From assembly GCA_025093555.1 (NCBI GenBank), contig JAIWNF010000138.1, forward strand, positions 1 through 32,137: a stretch of DNA of 32,137 nt, in the 5' to 3' direction. This DNA is from Circinella umbellata (Eukaryota > Mucoromycota > Mucoromycetes > Mucorales > Lichtheimiaceae). This document shows positions 22,789 to 32,137 of the stretch, piece after piece. The position numbers and the translations under genes were made by a program. How positions within the stretch are numbered: position 1 is the first letter of the stretch; each line of letters opens with the position of its first letter. Under the pieces are notes generated by a model that saw only the letters and a list, made by a program, of their open reading frames with translations, was not told where the DNA came from and ran no database searches.

Positions 22789-24002
22789 GTTTTACTTTGC
22801 TTGCTCTTGTTCAAGTTTGCTATATGAAACATATCTTATTTAAACTGAATTTTCTCTACTTTAAATAAAAGAATTACGAATAAAAATATGACAGTCCGGT
22901 TGAATCATCATCATTCTTCAGTTGAATACTTTACGATAATAAAAATATTAAGCCATTTGGAAACTATTATTAAATATATATATTAATTTCTTTTTAATCT
23001 ATTATATCCAATGGGTCAAATCAAATTAAGAATTAATTCATACGTATAAAGTAAAAAATCATATTCAATTTTTATTTTTACTTTCAAAGGCTTTAGTAAT
23101 AACATATTGAAATATTTATGCAATGGAAATATTGTACAAATATTAATAATAGGTGTTGTACATATTAATATAAGCTTGCTATTATGGGATCCATGGACCA
23201 ACAGAAATCTTTAACATAGGTTCATTACAAAAAACAATAACATTTGAAGACTATGCCGCTATCTTTCATACAAAGTGTTCTTGTTCTTGACTCATTCAAC
23301 AAGACTACACCAATATTTCATATGAGGATGCAATAGAATTCTTGTTTAAAAACCAAAATCTTGACTCTTGAGTTTACGATCAGCCACAAGACAAAAATTA
23401 TGCCTTTAAGAGAGATTTCTAGAAGCTATTGTTATTCATATTAAATATTATTGCTTTGATTTTTTTTATCGTTTTGTATTATTATATTTATGTCATCTTT
23501 TTTCTTCGTTATACTACGTATGACCCAATTTCTTTCTTCTTCCCTATTTATATGGTACGCTCTTACTTGGTAATTTATATTATACAGATTATTCTTTTAT
23601 CCTACATAATAAATGTTGATACGTGATCTTTTTTGAGCTGCTCCTATTAGCTCACTCATTCTATATTATAATTCATATGTCCTTTTCTTGTAATTTCGTT
23701 TATTTATAGCACAAGCATTATATAGTACGTATTATAGTTCTATGCCTACAATTAGTGCCATTTTTGATCTATGTCATATTGCTTCGCTTCTTTGCTATTG
23801 GCTTCTTTGTATAGTTGCAGAAGTATACGTATTGCATTCTTTTATAACTTTTTGCTTCAGTGATTTTTGAGTATATTTTATGGCGTAGAAATAAAAATAA
23901 ACTCTATGTTCAATTGGCACAATACGTTAAATATATTGGTAATAAGTATTGTTGAGATTGTGAATATTGTGAATAAGTGAAGAAAAAGAATAGATGAAGG
24001 GT

Positions 24003-24096
24003 AGACGAAGGGCGCGCCATGTTACTAAGATGTCTGTTCAAAATTGGCGCGCCCCTCGTCTGACTGTAAATTTTTGGCGCGCCCGTAGTCCTTCCC
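24003..24096 (-). repeat. Right inverted repeat with three GGCGCGCC sites
   Basis: Mirror copy with GGCGCGCC at 24011-24018, 24046-24053 and 24076-24083, keeping the 35/30 spacing. Most differences from the left arm lie between the palindromes. Confidence 0.9.
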
Positions 24097-24104
24097 AAAC
24101 AAAT
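24097..24104. repeat. Right 8-bp target-site duplication of the GGCGCGCC element
   Basis: Exact AAACAAAT copy. Confidence 0.85.
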
Positions 24105-26907
24105 ACCAGAAAAAAGCTACCATATTCATGAATAGAACAAACAAGACATACCAATCACATCTGCTTGGCTCCCAGCGTTAACAAAAGCATTATCATTATT
24201 TATGGACATTTGTTGAATGTCAACAGCTTTGTAAGTACAAAGAGCTTTCAGGTTGACAACGACATTAAAAGGTGTATCGCCAAAATCATTCAATGATTTT
24301 TTATGCAATTTTAAGTATGCAGCTGGTTTCGATTTTTTTTATGGTGATAATAACGCGTCCCTTTCCTACTTTAATAGTATCGAACGTCGCTAATTGCAAT
24401 GCCACCTCTCCATAAGCTACAGCTTCATAGAGGTTGTTTGGGTGCAAGGAAACATGAATACCTGACAAAAATTTGATTAATATATAGCTATTACCCATTG
24501 TTATTTTATGATATTGATAGAGCTCAATATATACATACCTTTAACTAGCTTCAGGACTAGCTTTCCGATAGGAAAGTATTGAGTAAGGGCGGTGTTGAAA
24601 ATCTCTAGCCCTGCCCATGCATCACAAGCAGCATATAGTATCTGATTCTCTGATAGATGGTTCGAATCCCAATTGCTTATGCGAATGTCTTCATCTTTTG
24701 GCAGTGATCTATATAGTAGTTTTTTACAGATGGCCTCAAGCCCCATCCTGGCATCACCGATTGCATCTCTCTCCTTACAAAAGCTTGCAAGCTCTAACAT
24801 TCCTTTGGCAATAAAGTACCAGGAAATTTTCTCTCGATTTTCTTGCAATCACCATTTACAGCTTGGCCAGCTTTTTTAATCTCCATATCTTCAAGGAAGC
24901 CTACAAGCGCACTTGGTAATTCAGACAATGAGCTAACTTGTAATAACCATATGTTCTTGGAGCAATCAACTTGAATTGAAGCAAGTTTTCCTTGCTGGCC
25001 AGATCGATTGTCACACGGCCACTCACAATTGAAAACCATGACAAAAGCTTATAAATATTGGTCAGTAAATAATAAAGCTAATTATAATTATATATCAAAA
25101 TATTATAATAGATAAATATACATACGCTTATTTCTGAGCAACATTTCAAATACTCGCTGAATATCGTTATAAGTTGATAATAAACTGGTGTGACATTTTT
25201 AGGAATAGAAAGGATAGGATATTTACAGTTATTATTAATAATGTTAGCAGGATCCAGTGGGGCAACATCTCGACTCAGAGAAGGAAAAATACTTGTAAGG
25301 AAACCCTGATCGTTAATAACATCATCAGTGAAAAAGATTTCAGGATAATCATGTCCATACATAGTGTATGCTTCACGCATTTTTTCAAATGAGAATTGTA
25401 AATGATTAACGACTTTGTTGGAACGAGAAGTTGCGTTCTAATTTCCTCAAATTCATTACAAACTGTGTAGACAAGATGCTTAATTATTTTAAATTTGTGA
25501 TCACCGTTTAAAACACACCATTCTAAAACCATCATTTGCTTGTCAATTAAATGACACATTTCGTGATCATGGCTGTGTATAAAACTCTCAAATATTGCGC
25601 TGTTGGAGTGTATCCAGCATAGCCGTCCTTGTCAATATATGATGAGAATTCCTTAAATTTAGGTGGATTGATTGTTTCTTGCATAGTTGGGTTTGCACGG
25701 CGGGAATTGATATAATTTAGATATTGGAATTCTAATCGTGCATGTGTCAACTTTTGTAGTTCTCGTAAAATCTTTTGAAAGCGTCGTGGCCCAACTGAAT
25801 TTTGTATTGCTGGTCTAAACACATCACCCAAATCTTTTGATATACCAGAACGATGAGTGAGATAAGCAGGAAATTCTTGTTGTAAATGTAGTGGTAACTG
25901 TCTGATTATTCGACTATAGCTTTTTTTTGCAATGTCTGTTATTGCATTATACAAGCTTGACATTATGTAAAAATTTCTAATAAAAGTTATTGGTATTATT
26001 TTTAGATACGGTAATGTATATTGCTTATATGTGTAGTACCTTTTGAGATCAACGACACGGCAGCAGGAGGGTCTTTAGGATAACCATTAGATTTCAGTTT
26101 ACCACTGCAATTAAAATGTGCATTTGAGTCTATCGTCAACTAGGAGATGTGGAATCCATAGGAACACTTTAGGTAAGTAAAGCATTACAGGATCGTAGTC
26201 AAAACTTTCATCCTCACGTAATGCAAGTATTTCTGTGGTTGGATTATGAAGAGCAAAGAATGGATCTGGTGGCAATATCCAAAAAGTTCCACGCCGATAT
26301 TCAGATGGAAGTTTGCTATCATCTTCCTTTGTCTCTTCAACTACTCTACTTTGAATACTGAGGAAATATTTGTGAACGAATTGTTTTTTCTTCACCGCAG
26401 TTGTTGATGATCCAGATTGATTTTCGCTGATATCATCACTAATATCTTCCTCATCCTCATTCAAATTGGCCTCATCATCGGAGATCGTCGTCAGCCTCCT
26501 CCTCGTCGTCTGTTACCCATTCTTCTTCATCAATACTACCCTCTACTATTCTTGACTCAGGTGAAGCACGTGAAATATCTTCTTCTAGAATCTCAGAGGT
26601 ATCAACGAGAGCTACGAGATCACCAAGAGATGCATCATCGCGGTAGAATCTGTTTCATGATTAAATTTCACATTTACTTATTAGAATCAGCATGTTGAAA
26701 TTGGTATGTCAAAATGAATCTGTACCTAGTGCTGGAGCTGACGTAGGGATGTCACTTGTAAGACATTAGAGTTACTTGTAAATGAACATTCCTCTCTACT
26801 CTTTGGATCCAATTTACGGAAGTCTTCTTGATTGACAAGTTTTTTCGGTTTTGGCCCGGGTTTTTTAGTTCCAGGACGACTTTTTGAACCTTTTGTACGT
26901 GCCATGC

Positions 26908-27257
26908 TTGAAGTAGTATAAAAAATAATAGAACTCGAGTAATGAAATCTGAAATCAAAAACTAAGCATTATGCAGTAACAGTAACAAAAAAAAACACGA
27001 CGGGAAAGTAACTTCATTATCCAATCAGAATGGATTTTAACCATCCTACAAGTTGCTTTTTATTGGCTGGAGGCAGCCCAAGACACATTATCCCGCCCTT
27101 TTATTGGCTAAAAATATACTCACCATTCCAAAGAAATGCATTGGTGACACACGAAGTCGCCGATTCAAAGAATTAAATCTTGGCAAGCCAGTATATATAC
27201 AGTCTTTCTTTCGCATACATATTATTATACTACCTTATACTACTTTTATAAAATAAA
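26908..27257. promoter_or_regulatory. Divergent promoter region upstream of the CUE-domain gene
   Basis: This 350-bp intergenic stretch separates two divergent starts. It holds CCAATCAG (~27021) and two ATTGGCT inverted CCAAT boxes (~27062 and ~27103), plus TATATATA near 27191. CCAAT boxes suggest HAP/NF-Y-type activation of the plus-strand gene; this is inferred from motif and position. Confidence 0.45.
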
Positions 27258-29183
27258 ATGGCCGACCAAGAAAAGAAAACTTTATTGGAAAATCTAAAAT
27301 CACTTCTCCAGATGAATCTTTCCCATCGCAAGATGCGACAAGTCCAACAGCTGCAAATGATTCCAGTCAGCATACTGATGTAATGATGCTACCACTCCAG
27401 ACTCACCTGCAAAATTACCACATCATCACCTCAACAACAACAAACCTCTAACCCTGTTGATACTGACAGCCAAACCAAGAACAAGAACAACAGACTGCTT
27501 GAATGAGCCGAAACTTTCTGAGCCTGTGCGAACATTAAAAGAAGCATTTCCAGAAACTGATGTTGAAGTTATTGAAGCTATTTTGGTAGCTCAAGGTAAT
27601 TCTGTCGAACGTTCATTTGAGGCTCTTTTGGGCATGTCCGACCCAAACTATAAACCAGAAGAACAGCCTCGATCACAACAGCAACATGGACAACAACAAG
27701 GATTGATCAATTTAAATGACGATACCCCAACCCCAGATATGCCACCACGCCCTACAAGCGATCGAGAAACAACAACACAAGCCCCTTATGGATACTGGCA
27801 ACAACCACAACAACCACAAGAGCCACGCTCTGTTGAAGAACAAATGCGTATGGATGAAGAGTTTGCACGACAATTGGCCTTACAAGATGAACGCTCTCGT
27901 GTACAACAATATCGTAATTATTGAAAACCAACTTTGTTTAGGCTCTGTTTGGATTAGGATCTCTCGCTAACTGTGTTTTTCATATATAAAACTAGGTCAA
28001 CAGCAACAACAACAACAACAGCAACAAGAAGATGATCAGCCATTATTCAATTTTCAAGGTAAAAGAAAAGGAAAAGAAGCGATGGTAAATTATATATATG
28101 GGTATGGGTATTTTCGATATTAATAAATCCTCACGGTATATTGAGCAGAGGATCTTCCTATCATCAAAGAAAGAGTCATTGAAGCTGGGAATGGTACGTT
28201 TTTGTGTATATTAATATTCAGGTGACTCAGGGATTGTAGTTCGCTAAATAGTGCTCTATATATTTATATCTTGAAAAAAAACTAGTTGCCAAAAAAAAGG
28301 TAATGGATCTCTACAACCAATTCAAAGCAAGTCGGGAAGGTGCTGTGGGCTCACCCAACCAAGGAGTATCATCTCAGATGCCTACTACAACAAATGCACA
28401 ATACAGGGGCTTACCTAGTGATGAAGGCGACGACCTACTTGCCGGTGATGTTTCTGCCCTTCGCCTCTCAGATAACGATGTGTATGCACAAACAACTCGA
28501 CCTACTAGTGGTCAACAACGGGGTGGAGTCATACATGTCAACCCTCCTCTTGGTGGGCAGAATCAAAATGTACATGTCGATCAACAAATTCGTGCTGACG
28601 AGGAACTTGCAAGACGATTAGCACAAGAGGATCAGTTTTGGGAATCATCAAGAGGTATGCAAAATTTATGTTCATCAAGGAGGATGAAAAGTAATTGTGG
28701 ATTTATATTTGACTGCTTGACTTAAAACAAACAACTGAACCATGTTATAGAAAACTCTACTCCCCCGCAGATGCCCCCACGCAGGTCAACACCATCCACG
28801 TCACCCATTGCTGGCAATGAAGAACTTGAAGGTAATAAATAATATATAATGGGAGATTATTGCGGGATGGATAAATTGCTTCCCATATCACTAAAATATA
28901 TTATATTTTAGGTGAAAGTGTGACACTTACTGCCCCAGCGTCTACTCAGTCTCCTGCCACAAAGAAGTCCGAAGAAGGTACTGAAGAGAGGAGATCCTAT
29001 GTCATTCAAGACGAGGATGATTCCGATGATGATGATTTGGTTGATGTTGATGCTGACGATTTGCAAAAGAAAGGTATCTTATTAGCTAGAATCCATTATA
29101 TATTTCTCTCTTTCTGATTAACCATTTTAATTTATATATCTTATATAGACGACAAACCGCACGAAAAGACTACTAGCAAATAA
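27258..29183 (+). CDS. Cue5-like CUE-domain protein (putative ubiquitin-binding autophagy receptor), seven exons
   Basis: Exons by GT-AG sites: 27258-27913, 27996-28084, 28149-28193, 28286-28654, 28751-28831, 28912-29073, 29149-29183. The CUE domain is VRTLKEAFPETDVEVIEAIL and the following ALLGMSDPNYKPEE, closely like yeast Cue5 and related to Tollip. EEQMRMDEEFARQLALQDE, a Gln run, LPIIKERVIEAGN, KVMDLYNQFKASR, DEELARRLAQEDQFWESSRG and an acidic DDSDDDDLVDVDADD tail follow. Known family members bind ubiquitin through CUE and link cargo to Atg8; a canonical AIM was not clearly identified here. The first 200 bp after ATG 27258 (MADQEKKTLLENLK) fit no single frame: plausible coding (ITSPDESFPSQDATSPTAAN, then DATTPDSPAKLP) sits in different frames, and the exon 2/3 junction is also off by one base. 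Assembly indels or an unseen small intron are possible. The domain call is firm; the start is not. Confidence 0.75.
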
Positions 29184-29524
29184 ATGAACGATCCACAACA
29201 TTCACACACACGCACATATACATATACATATATTAATTATCGCAAATTTTTTACTCCTATATCATAACGAACAGTCAGCCATATATTTTTTATGTTCCTT
29301 TTGCTCGGACAGCAATAGGATGTGTACTCCTTAGTTTTCTTAAACACCTTTCTCTCTATTTTAAAATATATAATTCTATTATGAATAAAATTTATAAAAC
29401 AAAAAGACTTGTCACCAAGAAATATTACCGATTTATATGTGCATGAATGATTGAGGATGTTATATATACAGATAATGAATATTTATATAAATCTAAACAT
29501 ATATACTTGCTTCGCACTTTTTTT
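29184..29524. terminator. Convergent 3' flanks of two genes
   Basis: 341 bp between the stops of the CUE gene (plus) and the next gene (minus). A polyadenylation-like GAATAAAATTTATAAAAC lies near 29383-29400 for the plus gene. AT-rich, with no gene seen. Confidence 0.45.
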
Positions 29525-30524
29525 TTACCCAAATAGTCGTCTCCACATGCTACCAAGAGGTCCACCACTAGGTGTAGCATGATTTGGATCAGATGAAGGT
29601 ATAGGATGACCAGCTGATGTTGCTAGTCGAGATAGAAAATCACTACTATTATTACTGCTGTTACGACCACCCGTTTCTATAGTTTCTTCCATTGACCCAT
29701 CTGGGTATTTAATCTTCTTTATGGTTTCAGTAATACCATTCTGTGTACGAGTGATATATGTCTCTTCTGTACCATCTGCTTGAACAACTCGACGTTGTGA
29801 AGTTGATGAAAATGACCACTTTTTAAAACAGTAATAGATTTTTAATCAAATGAATATCATTATTATGCATAAATCACTTTAATAGCCCTTTTCATTCCTC
29901 CCCCTTTTATTTTTTTTTACTTACATTAATTCCTCCTTTTTGTGGTGAGTCACCCTCCACTACTTGTTTTGGCTGCGGAATTGTTTCAGGATTCATAGAA
30001 TTGAATAGCTGATCATCTGATGGTAACATCAAATCCAATAATGTTCCAGTTTCATTACTTCCTGATGGAGATGATGGTCCATTGGGAGTACCAAGCATGA
30101 ACTGTAAAAGATTCATCATGGTCGGTAATGGTGTTGTTATTCTCGCCATGTCCCCATTATGATGTCGATTTTGAAAGTCAGGTTCATCTCTACTTATCAT
30201 TGCCGCTGTTCGGTGTGGTGGTGGTGTTGATTCTTCAATATGATCCTGCTCTTCACTTGTAGTAGGTGTCCCTCGATTTTGTCTGGATTTATTAGCAAGT
30301 CGTCTAAAATCACTTCCATCATTACCAATCATTCCAGAAGAGGATTGTTGTTGCATATTAACATTGTTCTCGAAGGTTCCACCCAAATCTGTATTTTGGT
30401 CGGCTCCAAATAAACTATTGAATAATATAGAAAAGGTTCCTTGAACCATGGTATTCATTGCTTGTTCAATCATATCAAGTTCTGAACGTGGAATATCAGA
30501 ACTATCTTCATTTTGACGTGGCAT
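29525..30524 (-). CDS. Uncharacterised two-exon protein with Asp-Gly/Glu-Thr repeats
   Basis: Exon 1 is 30524-29925 (MPRQNEDSSDIPRSELDMIE) and exon 2 is 29818-29525, ending SMWRRLFG. The 106-bp intron has GTAAGT and AG ends and preserves frame (GGIN|WSFSS). The protein of about 298 residues has a hydrophobic, amphipathic segment (AMNTMVQGTFSILFNSLFGA), a long disordered Ser/Asn/Pro middle and, in exon 2, repeated motifs with DG or NG followed by ET: VVQADGTEETYITRTQNG, ITETIKKIKYPDGSMEETIE. Such strands resemble tails of HAX1, MLF or DNAJB-like proteins, but this is only a resemblance. The gene is intact and is convergent with the CUE gene. Function unknown. Confidence 0.72.
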
Positions 30525-31056
30525 GGTAGAAAGTTTCTCTTAGAAGAAAGAAAGTTATCACAAGGTTTTTCATTCTTTAATAAATTAAAAAAGTCCGCTA
30601 CTAACCCCTGGCACTTTTTTGCATTGATGTGGGAAGAAACCACAGCAAAAAATAATTGTATGCTTAATATCTATTGGTAATTGACATACTTTTATAGTTA
30701 TTGCTTTTACATTGAAAGATACTATCTCTTGATGCCAGATTTTTATTATATAATAATAAATGACATAATTATTTTTAAATGAGAATATAAGACTAGGATT
30801 ATAGTGTTTTTTTTTCTCTGTTTACTACTGAAGTAAAATAATAATAATATTAATATACAGTATCATAACTCGATTTATTTTTTTTTTGGTAAGAAATTGA
30901 AAATGTCCGCCAATCAACGGGCTCAAAAGCTTCAAAAAGTTACCAAAAATGGAAGGTAACGACGAAGGAATACTGAAGTCGAGCCATAAATACTGAATTG
31001 TGAAGGGTTTGAGACTATATTACACATTGCTCTTTTTTTTCTCAATTATTTTTACG
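30525..31056. promoter_or_regulatory. Divergent intergenic region, likely promoters for both neighbours
   Basis: 532 bp of AT-rich DNA between divergent starts. A CATAAATACTG TATA-like element lies at about 30985-30995, some 65 bp before the plus-strand ATG. No other gene or repeat was seen. Confidence 0.4.
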
Positions 31057-32137
31057 ATGAATCATTCTAATAACACTTCTCAAAACCAACTCGCCAAGCG
31101 TGGCCGAGGCCGTCCGAGAAAAATTGTTCAGGAACAAAATCTTGCAACATCTGCCGGATCAAGCAGTCAATCTTCCGGCGATCTGCCAGTTAATCTTTCC
31201 ATTCCTCATCCTTCGAGTGAATTGGATGAGATTGATCTTGGTCTTGATTTCTTAAATAGAAACAAAAGGCCAACCACGACTTTGGCTTATAAACAGCCAC
31301 TAGTCCAGTGGAAGGTAGTCTATTTTGCCTTTTCATTTTGGGAGTTGCTACAAACACCCTAGTTTTTATTATTTTTTCCGGGGTTAAGCAATAATTTGAC
31401 ATGTATTTGTATGCACTTTATATGGAATTACTATATGGTCATATATCTATCAGTATTTTCGATCATCACGTGTATAAGTCATATAAATTCTGCAGCTTAA
31501 CTCTAAATATGATGTTATAAATGATTATTGTTTGAGCTTATTGAGAAATTTGTTTTCGCATCTTGTCAATAAACTGTATGGGTGGGGTTTCCATAGCAAC
31601 TCCCTTCTTTTATATATATATATATATATCTCGGAATGTAACAGTTGCTTACTTTATTTGTAATTGTAAATTATAGCAATTCTGCGATGAAAATCGTTCA
31701 AGATACAACACTGATCAGGAGCACCCATATACTGTGGGTCCTCCTGAATTGGTAGTCGCATTTTTCTCTGAATTTGTGTTTAAACGCAAATTCAACAAAA
31801 ATGTACCAATCGGTACAGATGTGAGAACACAACTTTATCTCAAAGAAAATGATCAGTCGAATTTGTCGACGACTTTACCTCAGAGTACGTAATATTTTTA
31901 CAACATGTTTTCAATAATAGTACTTTTATGGTTGTAATAAGTATATATAGCTTAACTTTTGCTTTATGCTCTATTTTATAGTGACGGATGCAGCTCGTCT
32001 GAGTAAAGATGGGAAATCAAAGGTTCTTGAAGTTCCTTTGAGTTATGAAGCAGTGAACCAGTATCGGAAGGCACTGTTATTCTTGTACGAGTTCCAATGC
32101 CAGCGACGTGCAGTTTCTTGGCCGTCACCAAATGACA
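31057..32137 (+). CDS. AT-hook protein with a Crypton/Ndc10-like N-terminal region (partial at window edge)
   Basis: Exons: 31057-31314 (MNHSNNTSQNQLAKRGRGRP then RKIV, an AT-hook), 31677-31884 and 31982 onward. Introns have GTAGTC..TTATAG and GTACGT..TTATAG ends and keep frame (QPLVQWK|QFCDENRSRYN; TTLPQ|MTDAARL). The visible part after the hook, a WKQFC segment, PELVVAFFSEFVFKRKF and SYEAVNQYRKALLFLYEFQC, resembles the helical core-binding module that precedes the catalytic domain in Crypton-type tyrosine recombinases and Ndc10-like fungal proteins. The catalytic part would lie beyond the window, so it could equally be a regulator of another family. A (TA)n run lies in the 362-bp first intron at about 31613-31629. 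The ATG at 31057 is chosen because the upstream in-frame alternative adds only a T-rich leader. Confidence 0.6.

Larger units (their letters stand above)
22695..24096. mobile_element. MITE-like element with GGCGCGCC-studded inverted repeats, in an intron
   Basis: 1,402 bp bounded by 94-bp inverted repeats (GGGAATGACTACGGGCGCGC... and its mirror with one G/T difference at base 6) and by the 8-bp duplication AAACAAAT. The interior is AT-rich without an intact gene. A decayed frame around 23230-23370 reads FEDYAAIFHTKCSCS*LIQQ and DYTNISYEDAIEFLFKN. An 8-bp duplication fits hAT, Merlin or KDZ/Zisupton-type elements; the termini do not decide between them. It sits in the intron 22662-24151 of the minus-strand exonuclease gene, which would be about 80 bp without it. 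Confidence 0.85.
21056..26907 (-). pseudogene. Degenerate transposase-like gene with an embedded DEDDy 3'-5' exonuclease domain
   Basis: The start is ATG 26907 (MARTKGSKSRPGTKKPGPKP, AT-hook-like). An acidic linker follows, then YRRGTFWILPPDPFFALHN and YLPKVFLWIPHLLVDDRLKC with Cys pairs, QLPLHLQQEFPAYLTHRSGI, CVLNGDHKFK (~25500), MREAYTMYGHDYPEIFFTDD (~25330), an exonuclease domain (25047-24539; CEWP, VNGDCKKIERKF, YAACDAWAGLEIFNTAL), GTNSLEGGVHQ (~21850), ADAVLSDYRLRHNID, HDGHYEP*LTQHI and HVDGKHI*YKTLEHLRTYYG, ending at TGA 21056. Borders with GT-AG sites include 26726/26649, 26040/25976, 25126/25047, 24539/24461, 24152/22661 and an intron starting below 21762. At least eight one-base frame changes plus TGA 21641-21643 and TAA 21185-21187 make it a pseudogene, unless the assembly has indel errors. 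I recall this architecture from repeated proteins of Mucoromycota annotated as 3'-5' exonucleases. The DDE reading (Asp, Asp, Glu) is inference. No inverted repeats were found at its ends. Confidence 0.68.

Noticed and set aside
24655..24675. GGTTCGAATCCC resembling a tRNA T-loop
   Set aside because: It lies within the exonuclease-domain coding sequence (minus strand), and no acceptor stem, D-arm or anticodon arm can be placed around it.

Overview
The window looks like a transposon-rich, AT-rich stretch of an early-diverging fungal genome, most likely Mucoromycota (Mucorales-like). The evidence is short GT-AG introns of about 50-110 bp with GTATGT or GTAAGT donors, a Tnp2-type CACTA transposase, a Ty3/gypsy element, an APE-type LINE and a Cue5-like autophagy receptor gene. 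The species is inferred from family recognition only. No rRNA, tRNA or CRISPR was found.

Layout. 1-5384 (minus strand) is a degenerate LINE: ORF1 with CCHC knuckles, a TAATG stop/start overlap, and ORF2 with endonuclease and reverse transcriptase. It is split by a 1,794-bp Mutator-like non-autonomous element at 919-2712, which has terminal inverted repeats of about 540 bp and a perfect 10-bp target duplication. 5853-11004 (plus) is a 5'-truncated, degenerate Ty3/gypsy element (gag, protease, RT-RNase H, integrase) with an unusual spacer of about 480 bp between RNase H and integrase. 11860-19937 is a complete 8,078-bp CACTA-superfamily transposon with 46-bp CACCATGGGAAA... inverted repeats and a TTT target duplication. 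It carries a ten-exon Tnp2 transposase on the minus strand, interrupted by a 518-bp solo LTR, and a divergent accessory gene on the plus strand. The accessory protein would start with a coiled coil and end in a polyglutamine tract of roughly 100 residues encoded by CAA. A 106-bp tandem array lies between the two genes.

21056-26907 (minus) is a long degenerate gene in which a DEDDy 3'-5' exonuclease domain lies between the second Asp and the Glu of what looks like a DDE transposase fold. One of its introns holds a 1,402-bp MITE-like element (22695-24096) with 94-bp inverted repeats, each carrying three GGCGCGCC palindromes, and an 8-bp target duplication.

27258-32137 is the probable host segment: a seven-exon Cue5-like CUE-domain gene (plus), a two-exon uncharacterised gene (minus), and the start of an AT-hook gene (plus) that runs off the window.

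Most transposon genes here carry nonsense codons and one-base frameshifts, so they are annotated as pseudogenes. The strongest candidates for something little described are the exonuclease-in-transposase protein, the two-gene polyQ CACTA transposon, and the GGCGCGCC-studded MITE.
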